Below are positions 32,486 through 40,870 of a DNA stretch of 64,000 nucleotides, in pieces. The stretch covers positions 124,001 to 188,000 of the forward strand of contig NZ_CP018258.1 in the NCBI RefSeq assembly GCF_001953175.1, written 5' to 3'. Position 1 is the stretch's first letter; the number at the start of each line of letters is the position of its first letter. The position numbers and the translations under genes were made by a program. The DNA comes from Dehalogenimonas formicexedens. GTDB lineage: Bacteria > Chloroflexota > Dehalococcoidia > Dehalococcoidales > Dehalococcoidaceae. Below the pieces are notes generated by a model that was given only the letters and a program-made list of their open reading frames with translations, was not told the DNA's origin and did no database searches.

Positions 32486-33406
32486 TCATTTTATAGCAGT
32501 GACGATCGTATTTGTCACCCCTCTCATGAAAGTGAAGTACGAACCGTCGGCGGGCAACACGTGCGTCGTCAATTCCACGACTTTAACGTCGGTTTCGTCT
32601 CCTATCGCCCGCGCCACCACCGGTGATGTCCCGATCTCGGTGAAAATCGCCTTAACGTTGTTGTCCAGAATGGCCTGTTTCAGCGCCGCCAGGTCGGCGG
32701 CCGAAACCTCGGCCTGGGACGACAGGCTGGGAATGATCACCCCGACGAGTTTAAAGTCGTAGCGCTGGGCGAAGTAACCCATGGATTCGTGACCGGTAAC
32801 CAGCTTGCGATCGGTTTGAGGAATCTGGTCGAGTATCCCGGCGAGTTCGGAGTTCAGACCGGTCAGCCGGCTTTCAAGGTCGGTCGCCCGGACGGATACG
32901 TCTATTTGAAGGGTGTTTTTCAATACCGGCGCCAGAGCCACCACCACATCTCTTATAGTTAGAGGATCCATCCATAAATGCGGATCGGGCGCGCCGATAA
33001 CCTGGTCCGGGTCGCCGGAGGGGATGCCCTCGCCCTGCCCGACGTGACGGACAGAGATGTGGTCAGCGGCGGTAAAGAACGGCACACCGTTGGCTCTGGC
33101 CTGGCTCAGCGTTTTTTCAAGTCCCGCCTCAAGGCCGAGGCCGTTTTCGATGACCAGATCCGCGTTGTTGATGGTCTCAATGTCCCTGGCTGACGGTTCC
33201 CAGTCGTGGGGGTCCTGGCCGTTGGGGATGGAAACGGTGACCGCCGCGGCATCGCCGACCAGGTCTTTGACGATCGAGCCCAGGACGGAATAGGTCACAA
33301 CGATTGATGTGCCGGTTTTGACCGGCTTGCCGCAGCCCAACACAGCAATCGAGCCCGTTACGAGGATAAGAGTGGATAAGATAACGATCAGGATTCGTTT
33401 TTTCAT
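32486..33406 (-). CDS. znuA: Zinc ABC transporter substrate-binding lipoprotein
   Basis: From ATG 33406 the protein has 306 residues. It carries a signal peptide with lipobox IAVLGCG (Cys near residue 25). Metal-site candidates follow the ZnuA/TroA pattern: an NGQDPHDWEPS His, APDPHLWMDP His and TGHESMGYFAQ His, with FTEIGTSP late Glu. It binds zinc or manganese outside the membrane. It starts 2 nt after the zur stop with no SD of its own, so it depends on coupled translation. Confidence 0.93.
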   Translation of the reverse strand: MKKRILIVILSTLILVTGSIAVLGCGKPVKTGTSIVVTYSVLGSIVKDLVGDAAAVTVSIPNGQDPHDWEPSARDIETINNADLVIENGLGLEAGLEKTLSQARANGVPFFTAADHISVRHVGQGEGIPSGDPDQVIGAPDPHLWMDPLTIRDVVVALAPVLKNTLQIDVSVRATDLESRLTGLNSELAGILDQIPQTDRKLVTGHESMGYFAQRYDFKLVGVIIPSLSSQAEVSAADLAALKQAILDNNVKAIFTEIGTSPVVARAIGDETDVKVVELTTHVLPADGSYFTFMRGVTNTIVTAIK

Positions 33407-33408
33407 GA

Positions 33409-33834
33409 CTACTTGTTCCGGCAATCTTTGCAGTAGCCGGCGAACTCGAGTTGATGGTGGGTGATCAAGAAGCCGGTTTCCCGTTCCAGGCTCGTTTTGA
33501 GTTCGACGGGGCAGCGGCCGGTGAAATCGACCACTTCGCCGCAACCCCGGCAGACCAGGTGGTGATGATGTTCCGGCGGGCCCGCTTTGAAACTACGGGC
33601 ATTGCCCTGGGGCTGGAACTGGCACAAAAGACCCAGGCTGTTCAAGACGTCCAGGGTCCGGTAGACAGTCACCAGACCAATTTCCGGATGTTTTCCGGTC
33701 AGCTTTGAATAAAGTTCCTGTGGGGTCAAGGACCTGTCCGCCGACAGCACCGCTTCCACGACGGCACGCCGCTGCGGGGTTAACTTGTAACCCGCGCGCT
33801 TCATCTCCCCGAGTAAGTCTTTGGAACAGGTCAT
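33409..33834 (-). CDS. zur: Fur-family metal-responsive repressor (Zur)
   Basis: The 141-residue protein has a winged-helix DNA-binding domain (KLTPQRRAVVEAVL, GLVTVYRTLDVL) and a metal domain with HHHHLVCRGCG and YCKDC. The two CxxC pairs form a structural zinc site. As first gene of the zinc uptake operon it is most likely Zur; Fur or Mur cannot be excluded. A palindromic site immediately upstream (33843-33863) is a plausible autoregulatory operator. Confidence 0.88.
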   Translation of the reverse strand: MTCSKDLLGEMKRAGYKLTPQRRAVVEAVLSADRSLTPQELYSKLTGKHPEIGLVTVYRTLDVLNSLGLLCQFQPQGNARSFKAGPPEHHHHLVCRGCGEVVDFTGRCPVELKTSLERETGFLITHHQLEFAGYCKDCRNK

Positions 33835-33842
33835 GATTAAAC

Positions 33843-33863
33843 GAAAACCATTTTCAATTGAAA
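33843..33863 (-). promoter_or_regulatory. Candidate Zur operator
   Basis: gaaaaccattttc (33843-33855) is a palindrome with 5-bp arms, overlapping the perfect 12-bp palindrome tttcaattgaaa (33852-33863). AT-rich dyads of this kind next to a Fur-family gene are typical operators. The consensus for this phylum is unknown to me. Confidence 0.45.
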
Positions 33864-33916
33864 TCTAACAAAGGCAGTCGATGGTGTCAAATTCCAAAAT
33901 TTCGGGCGGTTATGAG

Positions 33917-33950
33917 ATATTGCCAATCAGCCGGTTATCGTATACACTTA
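33917..33950 (+). promoter_or_regulatory. Candidate promoter before the DksA-like gene
   Basis: TTGCCA, a 17-nt spacer and TACACT are present in the gattgccaatcagcc...tatacactt segment, leaving a leader of about 100 nt to ATG 34059. The rest of the gap from 33864 to 34058 shows nothing else. Confidence 0.45.
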
Positions 33951-34058
33951 TTGTTGCCGGTGAGGGGTGAGCCCCGGTTCCGGCTTACGATTTGTTTCCC
34001 TGATTTTCAGCTATAGCGGCGCATAGGCACAAACGCTGATCAACCCGGGAGGACGAAC

Positions 34059-34424
34059 ATGGCGACGGAAAAGAAAAACTATGATGAGGTAACGAATCGC
34101 CTCAAAGCCGATTACCAGCGTCTTTCCGAACAACTGGAGGCGCTGAAAGCGTCTGCACCCCAGGAAGACAGGCGGGAAGGTTCTCCGTTCGGTAAGCGTG
34201 AAGAGGAAGCTACCGAAACCGCGGACCTGGAGAACCGGCTGGCCCTGGAAAAAAGGGTCCTGGATCAGATGGCCGAAGTCGAATACGCCCTGTCCAAGAT
34301 CAATAAGGGGACGTTCGGCAGGTGTGAAAATTGCGGCCAGACAATAGATCCGGCCCGTTTAGAGATATTGCCCTATGCAAAATTGTGCGTCACCTGTAAA
34401 ACCAAACTCAACCGACCGGGATAA
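34059..34424 (+). CDS. TraR/DksA-type zinc-finger protein
   Basis: The 121-residue protein has an N-terminal coiled-coil (about 5-85) and a C4 zinc finger: C89, C92, C110, C113 (GRCENCGQ and LCVTCK). GGAGGACGAAC precedes ATG 34059. DksA proteins insert their coiled coil into the RNA polymerase secondary channel and work with ppGpp. This one lacks the classic DxxDxA coiled-coil tip in a form I can see, so a TraR/YocK-like role is equally possible. It overlaps the lspA frame. Confidence 0.85.
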   Translation: MATEKKNYDEVTNRLKADYQRLSEQLEALKASAPQEDRREGSPFGKREEEATETADLENRLALEKRVLDQMAEVEYALSKINKGTFGRCENCGQTIDPARLEILPYAKLCVTCKTKLNRPG

Positions 34425-34911
34425 AATCTTCCCTTTGAAGTTCAGCGTCAAAAACCTGGGCCTTTCCGCATTCATCATGGCCGTGATCGTCGGCCTTGAT
34501 CAACTGACCAAGCACCTGGTCCGCACCTATATTTCATTTTCAGAAGCCATCCCGAGTCACGGCTTTTTCCAGCTGGTACACGCCGAAAATACCGGGGCGG
34601 CATTCAGCATATTCCAGAATTCTATCCCCATACTTATCGTCACCAGCAGCCTGGCCCTTATTGTCATCGCGGTGATCGCCCTGTCTCACCAGTTCCGCTT
34701 CCTGGAGAACACCTGGGGGCGCATCGGGCTGGGTTTGGCGGCAGGCGGAACCGCGGGAAATCTGATAGACCGGGCTTACTACGGCTTTGTCACCGATTTT
34801 CTTAAAGCCGGCCCCTGGCCGGCTTTCAACGTCGCGGATTCGGCAGTGGTAGTCGGCATGATCCTTATGGCGTTTCTTTACCTTCGCTCCGGACAAGCGG
34901 CGGGGCGTTAA
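34375..34911 (+). CDS. lspA: Lipoprotein signal peptidase (signal peptidase II)
   Basis: Aspartyl protease of the membrane that removes signal peptides from lipidated prolipoproteins. Conserved regions: ENTGAAFSIF, GGTAGNLIDRAYYGFVTDF (first catalytic Asp in NLIDR) and FNVADSAVV (second catalytic Asp). Four TM segments are present. The start is uncertain: ATG 34375 overlaps the zinc-finger gene by 50 nt, while TTG 34435 would remove 20 untypical residues. The stop and the rluD ATG are adjacent (taaatg). Confidence 0.93.
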   Translation: MQNCASPVKPNSTDRDKIFPLKFSVKNLGLSAFIMAVIVGLDQLTKHLVRTYISFSEAIPSHGFFQLVHAENTGAAFSIFQNSIPILIVTSSLALIVIAVIALSHQFRFLENTWGRIGLGLAAGGTAGNLIDRAYYGFVTDFLKAGPWPAFNVADSAVVVGMILMAFLYLRSGQAAGR

Positions 34912-35814
34912 ATGCCGGAGAAAATCACTCTCATCTCTGACGCCAGCGAAGTCAGGCTGGATAAGTTTGCCACCGGGAAAATTCCAGCGATGTCCCGTGC
35001 CCGTATCAGGGAACTTATCGACGGCGGTTCAATAAAGGTCAACGGCAAAACGGCCAAGCCGTCACACCTGATCAAGGCGGGCGATCAGATCGAAATTGAA
35101 ATTCCCCCCTCTCCTTCGGGGAATCATGGTGCCGAACCGATCCCCCTCACGATTATTTACGAAGACGCCGACCTGGCGGTTATCGACAAACCCCCCGGAC
35201 TGACCACCCATCCGGCTCCGGGACACCCGGACGGCACCCTGTTAAACGCCCTGCTGGGGCGATACCCCGAGCTGCAGGAAGACGGCGGCGACCGCCCCGG
35301 CATCGTCCACCGGCTTGATAAGGAAACCTCCGGACTGATGGTGGTCGCCCGGTCCCGGCAGGCCCAGGCTGCCCTTTCACAGCAGTTCAAAGACCGCCAG
35401 GTGATCAAGACGTATCTGGTGCTGGTCAAAGGGAAAGTGGAGCCCGAGAGGGGCATCATCGAAGCGGCCATCGGACGGCATCCGGGCAACCGTAAAAAAA
35501 TGGCGGTCACCGAAGACGGCAGGGAAGCTAAAAGCCAGTATCAGGTGATCCGGTATTACAGGGGCTACACTTTATTGGAAGTCCGGATCTTCACCGGGCG
35601 CACCCACCAGATCAGAGTTCACCTGGCGGCTATCGGTTTTCCGGTGGCAGGGGACGAAACTTACGGGATGAAATCCGAGTTGTTTCCACGGCAGTTCGTC
35701 CATTCCCACCGGTTGAGTTTCACCCAGCCGAAAACCGGTACGGCGCTGAGCTTCACCTCCGAATTGGCGCCGGATCTCACCGCAGGGTTGGCTAAACTCA
35801 CCCCTTTACCTTGA
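34912..35814 (+). CDS. rluD: RluA-family 23S rRNA pseudouridine synthase
   Basis: The 300-residue protein has an N-terminal S4 RNA-binding domain (about 15-65: VRLDKFA, GGSIKVNGK) and a PSI synthase domain with active-site motif HRLDKETSGLMV (catalytic Asp) and GRTHQIRVHLA. It isomerises uridines in 23S rRNA (RluD sites 1911/1915/1917 in E. coli). It follows lspA without a gap, an lspA-rluD pairing common in bacteria. The following promoter overlaps its stop codon. Confidence 0.93.
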   Translation: MPEKITLISDASEVRLDKFATGKIPAMSRARIRELIDGGSIKVNGKTAKPSHLIKAGDQIEIEIPPSPSGNHGAEPIPLTIIYEDADLAVIDKPPGLTTHPAPGHPDGTLLNALLGRYPELQEDGGDRPGIVHRLDKETSGLMVVARSRQAQAALSQQFKDRQVIKTYLVLVKGKVEPERGIIEAAIGRHPGNRKKMAVTEDGREAKSQYQVIRYYRGYTLLEVRIFTGRTHQIRVHLAAIGFPVAGDETYGMKSELFPRQFVHSHRLSFTQPKTGTALSFTSELAPDLTAGLAKLTPLP

Positions 35815-35874
35815 CAAATCCGTCTCAAAAGTGCTAAATTACGTTTGTTAGCAATCGACACCCCGGACTGCTAA
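35811..35874 (+). promoter_or_regulatory. hrcA promoter with CIRCE operator
   Basis: TTGACA (35811-35816) with 17-18 nt spacing to CTAAAT/TAAATT (35834-35840) is followed by TTAGCAATC (35848-35856), N9 and GACTGCTAA (35866-35874). The last part is a CIRCE inverted repeat with two central changes from TTAGCACTC-N9-GAGTGCTAA. HrcA should bind it to repress the operon (established for CIRCE). Confidence 0.85.
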
Positions 35875-35886
35875 CGGATATAAGTT

Positions 35887-36930
35887 ATGCTCAATCCAAG
35901 ATCGGAGACCATACTCTCCAGCATCATCCGGCAGTACATCGAGCGAGCCATACCGGTATCCTCCGCGTCGGTTGCCACCGAGTGCGGTCTTGACGTTTGC
36001 TCGGCGACTGTCCGCAACGAGATGATGCGCCTGGAAGAGGAAGGGTATATCCTGAAGCCGCATCACTCGGCGGGAAGCGTCCCCTCCGACAAAGGCTACC
36101 GCTATTACGTCGAGAGCATCAAGCACGCCCAGCTTCCGATCAACGAGCAACTCCTGATCAACCACCTGTTCCACCAGGTGGAGAAGGAGATGGAAAACTG
36201 GCTGTCGCTGGCGGCAGGCCTGGTGTCCCAGCGGGTGCATAACGTGGCCGTGGTGACCCAGCCCAGGCAGACTTCAAGCAAGTACCATCACCTGGAACTG
36301 GTTACGCTGCAGGAAAATCTGGCTCTGGCCGTCCTGATCCTCAGGGGAGCCCGGGTACGCCAGCAGCTGGTCAGTTTCGATAACTCAATCAGCCAGTTCG
36401 AACTGGCGGCGATGTCCGGCAAACTAAATGAAGGTTTCGACGGCCAGACCAGGTCGCAGATCGAAAAGTCTGCCATGCTCCTGTCGGACACCGAGAAGAA
36501 GGTTCAGGCCGCGGTCATCAAGATGATGCAGGCTGAAGATGAGCAGCGCAACGAAGAGCCGTACCTTGAAGGTCTGAACTATCTCCTCGAGCAACCGGAA
36601 TTTGCCAGGAGCCAGCGTGCCCACTCACTGATGGAGCTGGTCGAGAAGCGCCGGCTGGGCCCGATGCTGGGGGATGAGGAGTTCCAGGGCCAGGAAATCA
36701 AGGTGTACATCGGACAGGAAAACCGGGAAGAAACCATCCGCGACTATTCTGTGGTCCTGGGCAGTTACGGTCTCCCGAACGAAGCGCGCGGCACCCTTGG
36801 AGTGATCGGTCCGACCCGGATGAACTATGAGAAGACAATCGCCGCCGTCCGTTACCTTTCGCTGGTGATGAGCGCCCTGGTAGCTGAACTGTACGGCCGG
36901 GAGCCGGGGGCCACCGACTGCGGTAATTGA
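35887..36930 (+). CDS. hrcA: Heat-inducible transcription repressor
   Basis: The 347-residue protein has an N-terminal winged helix (about 1-75: VSSASVATECGLDVCSATVRNEM, in part) and HrcA dimerisation domain (GVIGPTRMNYEKTIAAVRYLS near the end). It represses chaperone genes via CIRCE. The CIRCE site 13 nt upstream of ATG 35887 makes autorepression likely. It leads a hrcA-grpE-dnaK cluster. Confidence 0.95.
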   Translation: MLNPRSETILSSIIRQYIERAIPVSSASVATECGLDVCSATVRNEMMRLEEEGYILKPHHSAGSVPSDKGYRYYVESIKHAQLPINEQLLINHLFHQVEKEMENWLSLAAGLVSQRVHNVAVVTQPRQTSSKYHHLELVTLQENLALAVLILRGARVRQQLVSFDNSISQFELAAMSGKLNEGFDGQTRSQIEKSAMLLSDTEKKVQAAVIKMMQAEDEQRNEEPYLEGLNYLLEQPEFARSQRAHSLMELVEKRRLGPMLGDEEFQGQEIKVYIGQENREETIRDYSVVLGSYGLPNEARGTLGVIGPTRMNYEKTIAAVRYLSLVMSALVAELYGREPGATDCGN

Positions 36931-36999
36931 GTCAGGGCGCGTTAGGTATATACCGCCGCGGGCGGTATATTTATTACAGGAAACTATTTGAGGGGAATG

Positions 37000-37509
37000 A
37001 TGGAACAGGAACACAACGGCGACGGGATCATGGAAGGCGATTTTGACGCTTTACGGGGCGCCCTGGAGCAGGAGAAAGCCCGAGCCGAAGACAATCTCAA
37101 CAACTTGAAGCGGGCGCAAGCCGATTTTATCAACTACAAGCGCCGTTCCGAGGTCGAAAAAACCGAGAGCGTGGGACTTGGCAAGAGTCTCGCTTATATG
37201 TCCATCCTGCCGGTTCTGGATGACTTTGGCCGCGCCCTGGCAGCCGTGCCGCCTCAATCCGCCGAGGAGCCCTGGGTGCAGGGCATGGCGCTTATCGAAA
37301 AGAAGTTCCGGCAATTATTGACCAGAGAAGGCATCTCCCAGATCAAAACTGTCGGTGAGCAATTTGATCCGAGCCTTCACGAAGCGGTGCTCAGGTGCCG
37401 CGGCGAAGAGGGCGTAGTCGTTGAGGAACTGCAGGCCGGCTACACCTTCCAGGGGAAGGTGCTGAGACCTGCCAAGGTCAAGGTATCGTGCGAGGATATC
37501 GAGGAGTAG
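37000..37509 (+). CDS. grpE: Nucleotide exchange factor GrpE
   Basis: ATG 37000 is preceded by GAGGGG at 4 nt; ATG 36997 is the alternative. The product has 169 residues, short for the family, with a brief N-terminal helix (ALRGALEQEKARAEDNL) and the beta-wing domain (GEQFDPSLHEAV, VLRPAKVKVS). It releases ADP from DnaK. It lies 69 nt after hrcA, in a gap that includes a GC-rich dyad (accgccgcgggcggt, 36951-36965). Confidence 0.93.
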   Translation: MEQEHNGDGIMEGDFDALRGALEQEKARAEDNLNNLKRAQADFINYKRRSEVEKTESVGLGKSLAYMSILPVLDDFGRALAAVPPQSAEEPWVQGMALIEKKFRQLLTREGISQIKTVGEQFDPSLHEAVLRCRGEEGVVVEELQAGYTFQGKVLRPAKVKVSCEDIEE

Positions 37510-37541
37510 AAGCGCACTTAGGACTTGTTTATTTGCTGAAG

Positions 37542-37547
37542 TATAAT
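37542..37547 (+). promoter_or_regulatory. Candidate internal -10 box before dnaK
   Basis: TATAAT at 37542-37547 in the 67-bp grpE-dnaK gap, 30 nt before ATG, with a weak TTAGGA -35 at 18 nt. AAGGAGGG (37559-37566) is the dnaK ribosome binding site. It may give dnaK extra, CIRCE-independent expression. Confidence 0.5.
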
Positions 37548-37576
37548 CGAATTGTTTTAAGGAGGGTTTTCAGGTA

Positions 37577-39493
37577 ATGAGCAAAGTAGTCGGTATCGAT
37601 CTGGGTACGACCAACTCTGAGGTGGCGGTAATCCAGGGCGGCGAACCGGTAGTCATTCCTTCAGCCGAAGGGTCGACGCTGGTGCCCTCGGTGGTTGCCG
37701 TCAACAAAAACGGGGAAAGGCTGGTAGGCCGCCAGGCCAAAAACCAGGCCGTTTTGAACCCGGAGAACACCATTTACAGCATCAAGCGCTTCATGGGCCG
37801 CAAGTGGGGCGAACCCGCCGGACGCGAACTGCCGGTGGAAGAGGACGCCCGCCGCAAACCGTATAAGGTCACCAAGGGGCCGAATAACGAAGTCAAGGTA
37901 CTTCTGGGCGGAAAGGAATACTCACCGCCTGAAGTCTCCGCGATGATCCTGCAGAAACTCAAGGCCGATGCCGAGGCTTTCCTGGGCGAAACCGTGACCG
38001 AAGCGGTTATCACCGTTCCGGCGTATTTCAACGATGCCCAGCGCCAGGCCACCAAGGACGCCGGTCAGATCGCCGGCCTTAAAGTACTGCGGATCGTCAA
38101 CGAGCCGACCGCCGCGGCACTGGCTTACGGCCTCGACAAGAAGAAGGAAGAAACCGTCGCCGTTTACGACCTGGGCGGCGGCACCTTCGATGTCTCGGTT
38201 CTCGAACTGGGCGAAGGCACCTTCCAGGTCAAGTCCACCAACGGCGATACCCACCTGGGCGGCGACGATTTTGATCAGAAGGTCATCGACTGGCTGGTCG
38301 CCGAATATAAGAAAGACCAGGGTATCGACCTTTCCAAGGACAAGACGGCCATGCAGCGGTTGAAAGAGGCGGCTGAAAAGGCCAAGATCGAGCTGTCGAC
38401 GGTGGCGCAGACCGAGATCAACCTGCCGTTCATCACCGCCGACGCCTCCGGTCCGAAGCACCTGAATATCACCCTGACCCGCAGCAAGCTGGAGCAGCTG
38501 GTCATGGACCTGGTCGAAAAGACCATCGCACCCTGCCGCCAGGCCCTCCAGGACGCCGGCAAGTCGACTTCGCAAATTGACGAGGTTATCCTGGTCGGCG
38601 GCCAGACCCGCATGCCGCTGGTGCGCGCCCGGGTCAAGGAGTTCTTCGGCAAGGAACCCAACATGAGCGTCAACCCGGATGAGGTCGTCGCCATTGGCGC
38701 CGCCATCCAGGCCGGCGTCATCAAAGGCGAGGTTTCCGATGTACTCCTGCTCGACGTGTCACCGTTGACTTTGGGTATCGAAACCCTGGGTGGGGTCGCC
38801 ACTCCGCTGATCCCCCGCAACACCACCATCCCGACCTCCAAGAGCCAGGTATTCTCGACCGCCGCGGACAACCAGCCGAGCGTGGAGATCCATGTCCTCC
38901 AGGGCGAACGCCCCATGGCGGCCGACAACCGGACCCTGGGTCGCTTCATGCTGGACGGCATCCTGCCGGCGCCCCGCGGCCTGCCGCAGGTCGAAGTCAC
39001 CTTCGACATCGATGCCAACGGTATTTTGTCGGTCAAAGCCCAGGACAAGGGCACCGGCAAGGAGCAGAAGATCACCATCACCGCGTCCTCCGGCCTGTCC
39101 AAGGATGAAGTGGCCAAAATGCAGCGCGAGGCAGAAGCCCACGCCGCCGAAGACACCGCCCGCAAAGAATTGGCCGAGGCCAAGAACCAGGGCGATACCC
39201 TGGCTTACCAGGCTGAAAAAATGCTCAGGGACAACAAGGACAAGGTACCGGACGAAATGAATTCCGATATCACGGCCAAAATCGAGGCCGTCAAACAAGC
39301 CTTGCAGGGCAGCGATGCCGCCGCCATAAAGTCGGCGACACAGACCTTGTCTGAGGCGATGCAGAAATTGGGCGAAGCCGTCTACAAAGCCCAGCCGCCG
39401 CCGCCCGGCGCTCAACCGCCGCCTCCCGGTGAAGAGGGCGGCAAGAAACCCGGCGACGAGGGAACTGTCGAGGGCGAATTCCGCGAAGTTTAG
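37577..39493 (+). CDS. dnaK: Chaperone DnaK (Hsp70)
   Basis: The 638-residue Hsp70 has the nucleotide-binding domain ([37 protein letters not shown]) up to about 380, the linker [15 protein letters not shown], a substrate-binding domain and lid, and a Pro/Gly-rich tail ([15 protein letters not shown]) with end EGEFREV. Length is typical. The usual partner dnaJ does not follow; a flavoprotein gene of the opposite strand does, after a strong terminator. Confidence 0.97.
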   Translation: MSKVVGIDLGTTNSEVAVIQGGEPVVIPSAEGSTLVPSVVAVNKNGERLVGRQAKNQAVLNPENTIYSIKRFMGRKWGEPAGRELPVEEDARRKPYKVTKGPNNEVKVLLGGKEYSPPEVSAMILQKLKADAEAFLGETVTEAVITVPAYFNDAQRQATKDAGQIAGLKVLRIVNEPTAAALAYGLDKKKEETVAVYDLGGGTFDVSVLELGEGTFQVKSTNGDTHLGGDDFDQKVIDWLVAEYKKDQGIDLSKDKTAMQRLKEAAEKAKIELSTVAQTEINLPFITADASGPKHLNITLTRSKLEQLVMDLVEKTIAPCRQALQDAGKSTSQIDEVILVGGQTRMPLVRARVKEFFGKEPNMSVNPDEVVAIGAAIQAGVIKGEVSDVLLLDVSPLTLGIETLGGVATPLIPRNTTIPTSKSQVFSTAADNQPSVEIHVLQGERPMAADNRTLGRFMLDGILPAPRGLPQVEVTFDIDANGILSVKAQDKGTGKEQKITITASSGLSKDEVAKMQREAEAHAAEDTARKELAEAKNQGDTLAYQAEKMLRDNKDKVPDEMNSDITAKIEAVKQALQGSDAAAIKSATQTLSEAMQKLGEAVYKAQPPPPGAQPPPPGEEGGKKPGDEGTVEGEFREV

Positions 39494-39514
39494 CCGGAAA
39501 TAAAAACCAAGTTA

Positions 39515-39552
39515 AAAAGGGGGGAGGGGCAAAAAGCCCCTCCCCCCTTTTT
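39515..39552 (+). terminator. Strong intrinsic terminator after dnaK
   Basis: aaaaggggggaggggc (39515-39530) pairs with its complement 39536-39551 around loop aaaaa, a perfect 16-bp stem, followed by a T run. It probably acts on both strands. Confidence 0.9.
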
Positions 39553-39601
39553 TGTCATCGAATCCGGACTGACCGGTAATTTGAGCCCGGACCAGCGGTT
39601 T

Positions 39602-40786
39602 TTATTCCGCAGCCCCGGCCACCCAACCCGAAGCCCATGCCCAGGCCAGGTTGTAGCCGCCGCGCTGCCCGTTGACGTCCAGGACTTCTCCGGCGAAGAA
39701 AAAGCCCTTTTGCTTTTTGGACTCGAGGGTTCCCGTGTTGATCTCATCAACCGAGACGCCCCCGGCGGTAAATTCGGCTTCGTTCCAACCGCACGTCCCG
39801 GATACCCGGAATAACCGGTGTTTCAGAGAATTTACCGCTGCATCGATGCCGCTATCGAATACGGGGCGCAAAGCCGGGCCGAATTTATTCGGCAGTATTC
39901 CGGCCAAAATATCCGCTGTGTCCGGAACCTGATTCCACCTTCGTTTGAGTTCTTCTTTCAAGGCTTCTTCGCTCATAAACGGCACCATATCGACCGCCAC
40001 GAAGACCTGGGTTTTGGCCTGCCTGGCCAGGGCGATCGAGATGGCCTCCGAAACATCCAGGATACAGGTGCCTGAAAGCCCGTACTTGGTGAACAGCAGA
40101 TCTCCCGTAACCTCGGGCCCAACCTCACCATTGATGACGGGGCGGGCTGAAGCAAAGATCTTCTGCCCCTGCAACTGGTGGCAGAGGGTATCCCTCACTA
40201 ACAGCGGCACCACCGCGGGAACGGGTTCGATGATCGTGTGGCCGAAACGGCGGGCAATTTCGTAAACGCTCCCGTCGGAACCGAACGACGGGTAAGTTTT
40301 GCCGCCGCCGGTGAGGATGGCGTTTTTGCACTTCACCGTATCACCGGATCTAGACGAAACGGTGAACCCGCCGGGGGTGGGGACAACGCCGGCGCAATCA
40401 AAATTGAATTTTAAGGGCACGGACAGCCGCCGTAGCTCCAGTTCCAGTACCCTTAAAACTGAAGCCGCCTGGTTCGTCCTGGGGAAAATCCGCCCTTCCT
40501 GGGAGAAAACTGAAAGCCCCAGCTTCTCGAAGAAACCCAGCATTTCAAATTTACCGAATTTTTCGAAAACGGAATCCACCAATCCCCTGGACGCCGGGTT
40601 ATAGTGGCTGGAATCGAGTCTATCATTCAGAAGATTGCATCGACCGTTGCCCGTCGCCAGAATTTTCTTCCCCAAAGAGGGCGTTTTTTCGAGAATTACG
40701 GCGGATTTGCCGCGGGTAGCCGCGCTGATGGCAGCGACGATGCCGGCGGCTCCTCCGCCGATGATTGCCAAATCAAACTTTTCCAT
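39602..40786 (-). CDS. NAD(P)/FAD-dependent oxidoreductase, HI0933/YhiN family
   Basis: The 394-residue flavoprotein starts with the Rossmann motif FDLAIIGGGAAGIVAA and has KKILATGNGRCNL, ILTGGGKTYPSFGSDGSVYEIARRFGHTI (in part) and a C-terminal second FAD segment GFFFAGEVLDVNGQRGGYNL. The family (HI0933-like) has no firm function; some members act on nucleic acid or sulfur compounds. An extended -10 (TGTTATCAT) ends 9 nt before ATG 40786, so its leader is very short. It is divergent from argC. Confidence 0.9.
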   Translation of the reverse strand: MEKFDLAIIGGGAAGIVAAISAATRGKSAVILEKTPSLGKKILATGNGRCNLLNDRLDSSHYNPASRGLVDSVFEKFGKFEMLGFFEKLGLSVFSQEGRIFPRTNQAASVLRVLELELRRLSVPLKFNFDCAGVVPTPGGFTVSSRSGDTVKCKNAILTGGGKTYPSFGSDGSVYEIARRFGHTIIEPVPAVVPLLVRDTLCHQLQGQKIFASARPVINGEVGPEVTGDLLFTKYGLSGTCILDVSEAISIALARQAKTQVFVAVDMVPFMSEEALKEELKRRWNQVPDTADILAGILPNKFGPALRPVFDSGIDAAVNSLKHRLFRVSGTCGWNEAEFTAGGVSVDEINTGTLESKKQKGFFFAGEVLDVNGQRGGYNLAWAWASGWVAGAAE

Positions 40787-40856
40787 ATTTTCAATATGAT
40801 AACATGTCCGAAAAATGAATTTCTCAGGTGACTCGAAACGCCGAAACAGAAACTGC

Positions 40857-40862
40857 TATACT
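40857..40862 (+). promoter_or_regulatory. -10 box of argC, 8 nt before ATG
   Basis: TATACT at 40857-40862 leaves at most a 1-2 nt leader before ATG 40871, with no SD. The gap to the divergent flavoprotein gene is only 84 bp, so the two promoters are back to back. Confidence 0.55.
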
Positions 40863-40870
40863 GAGACGCT

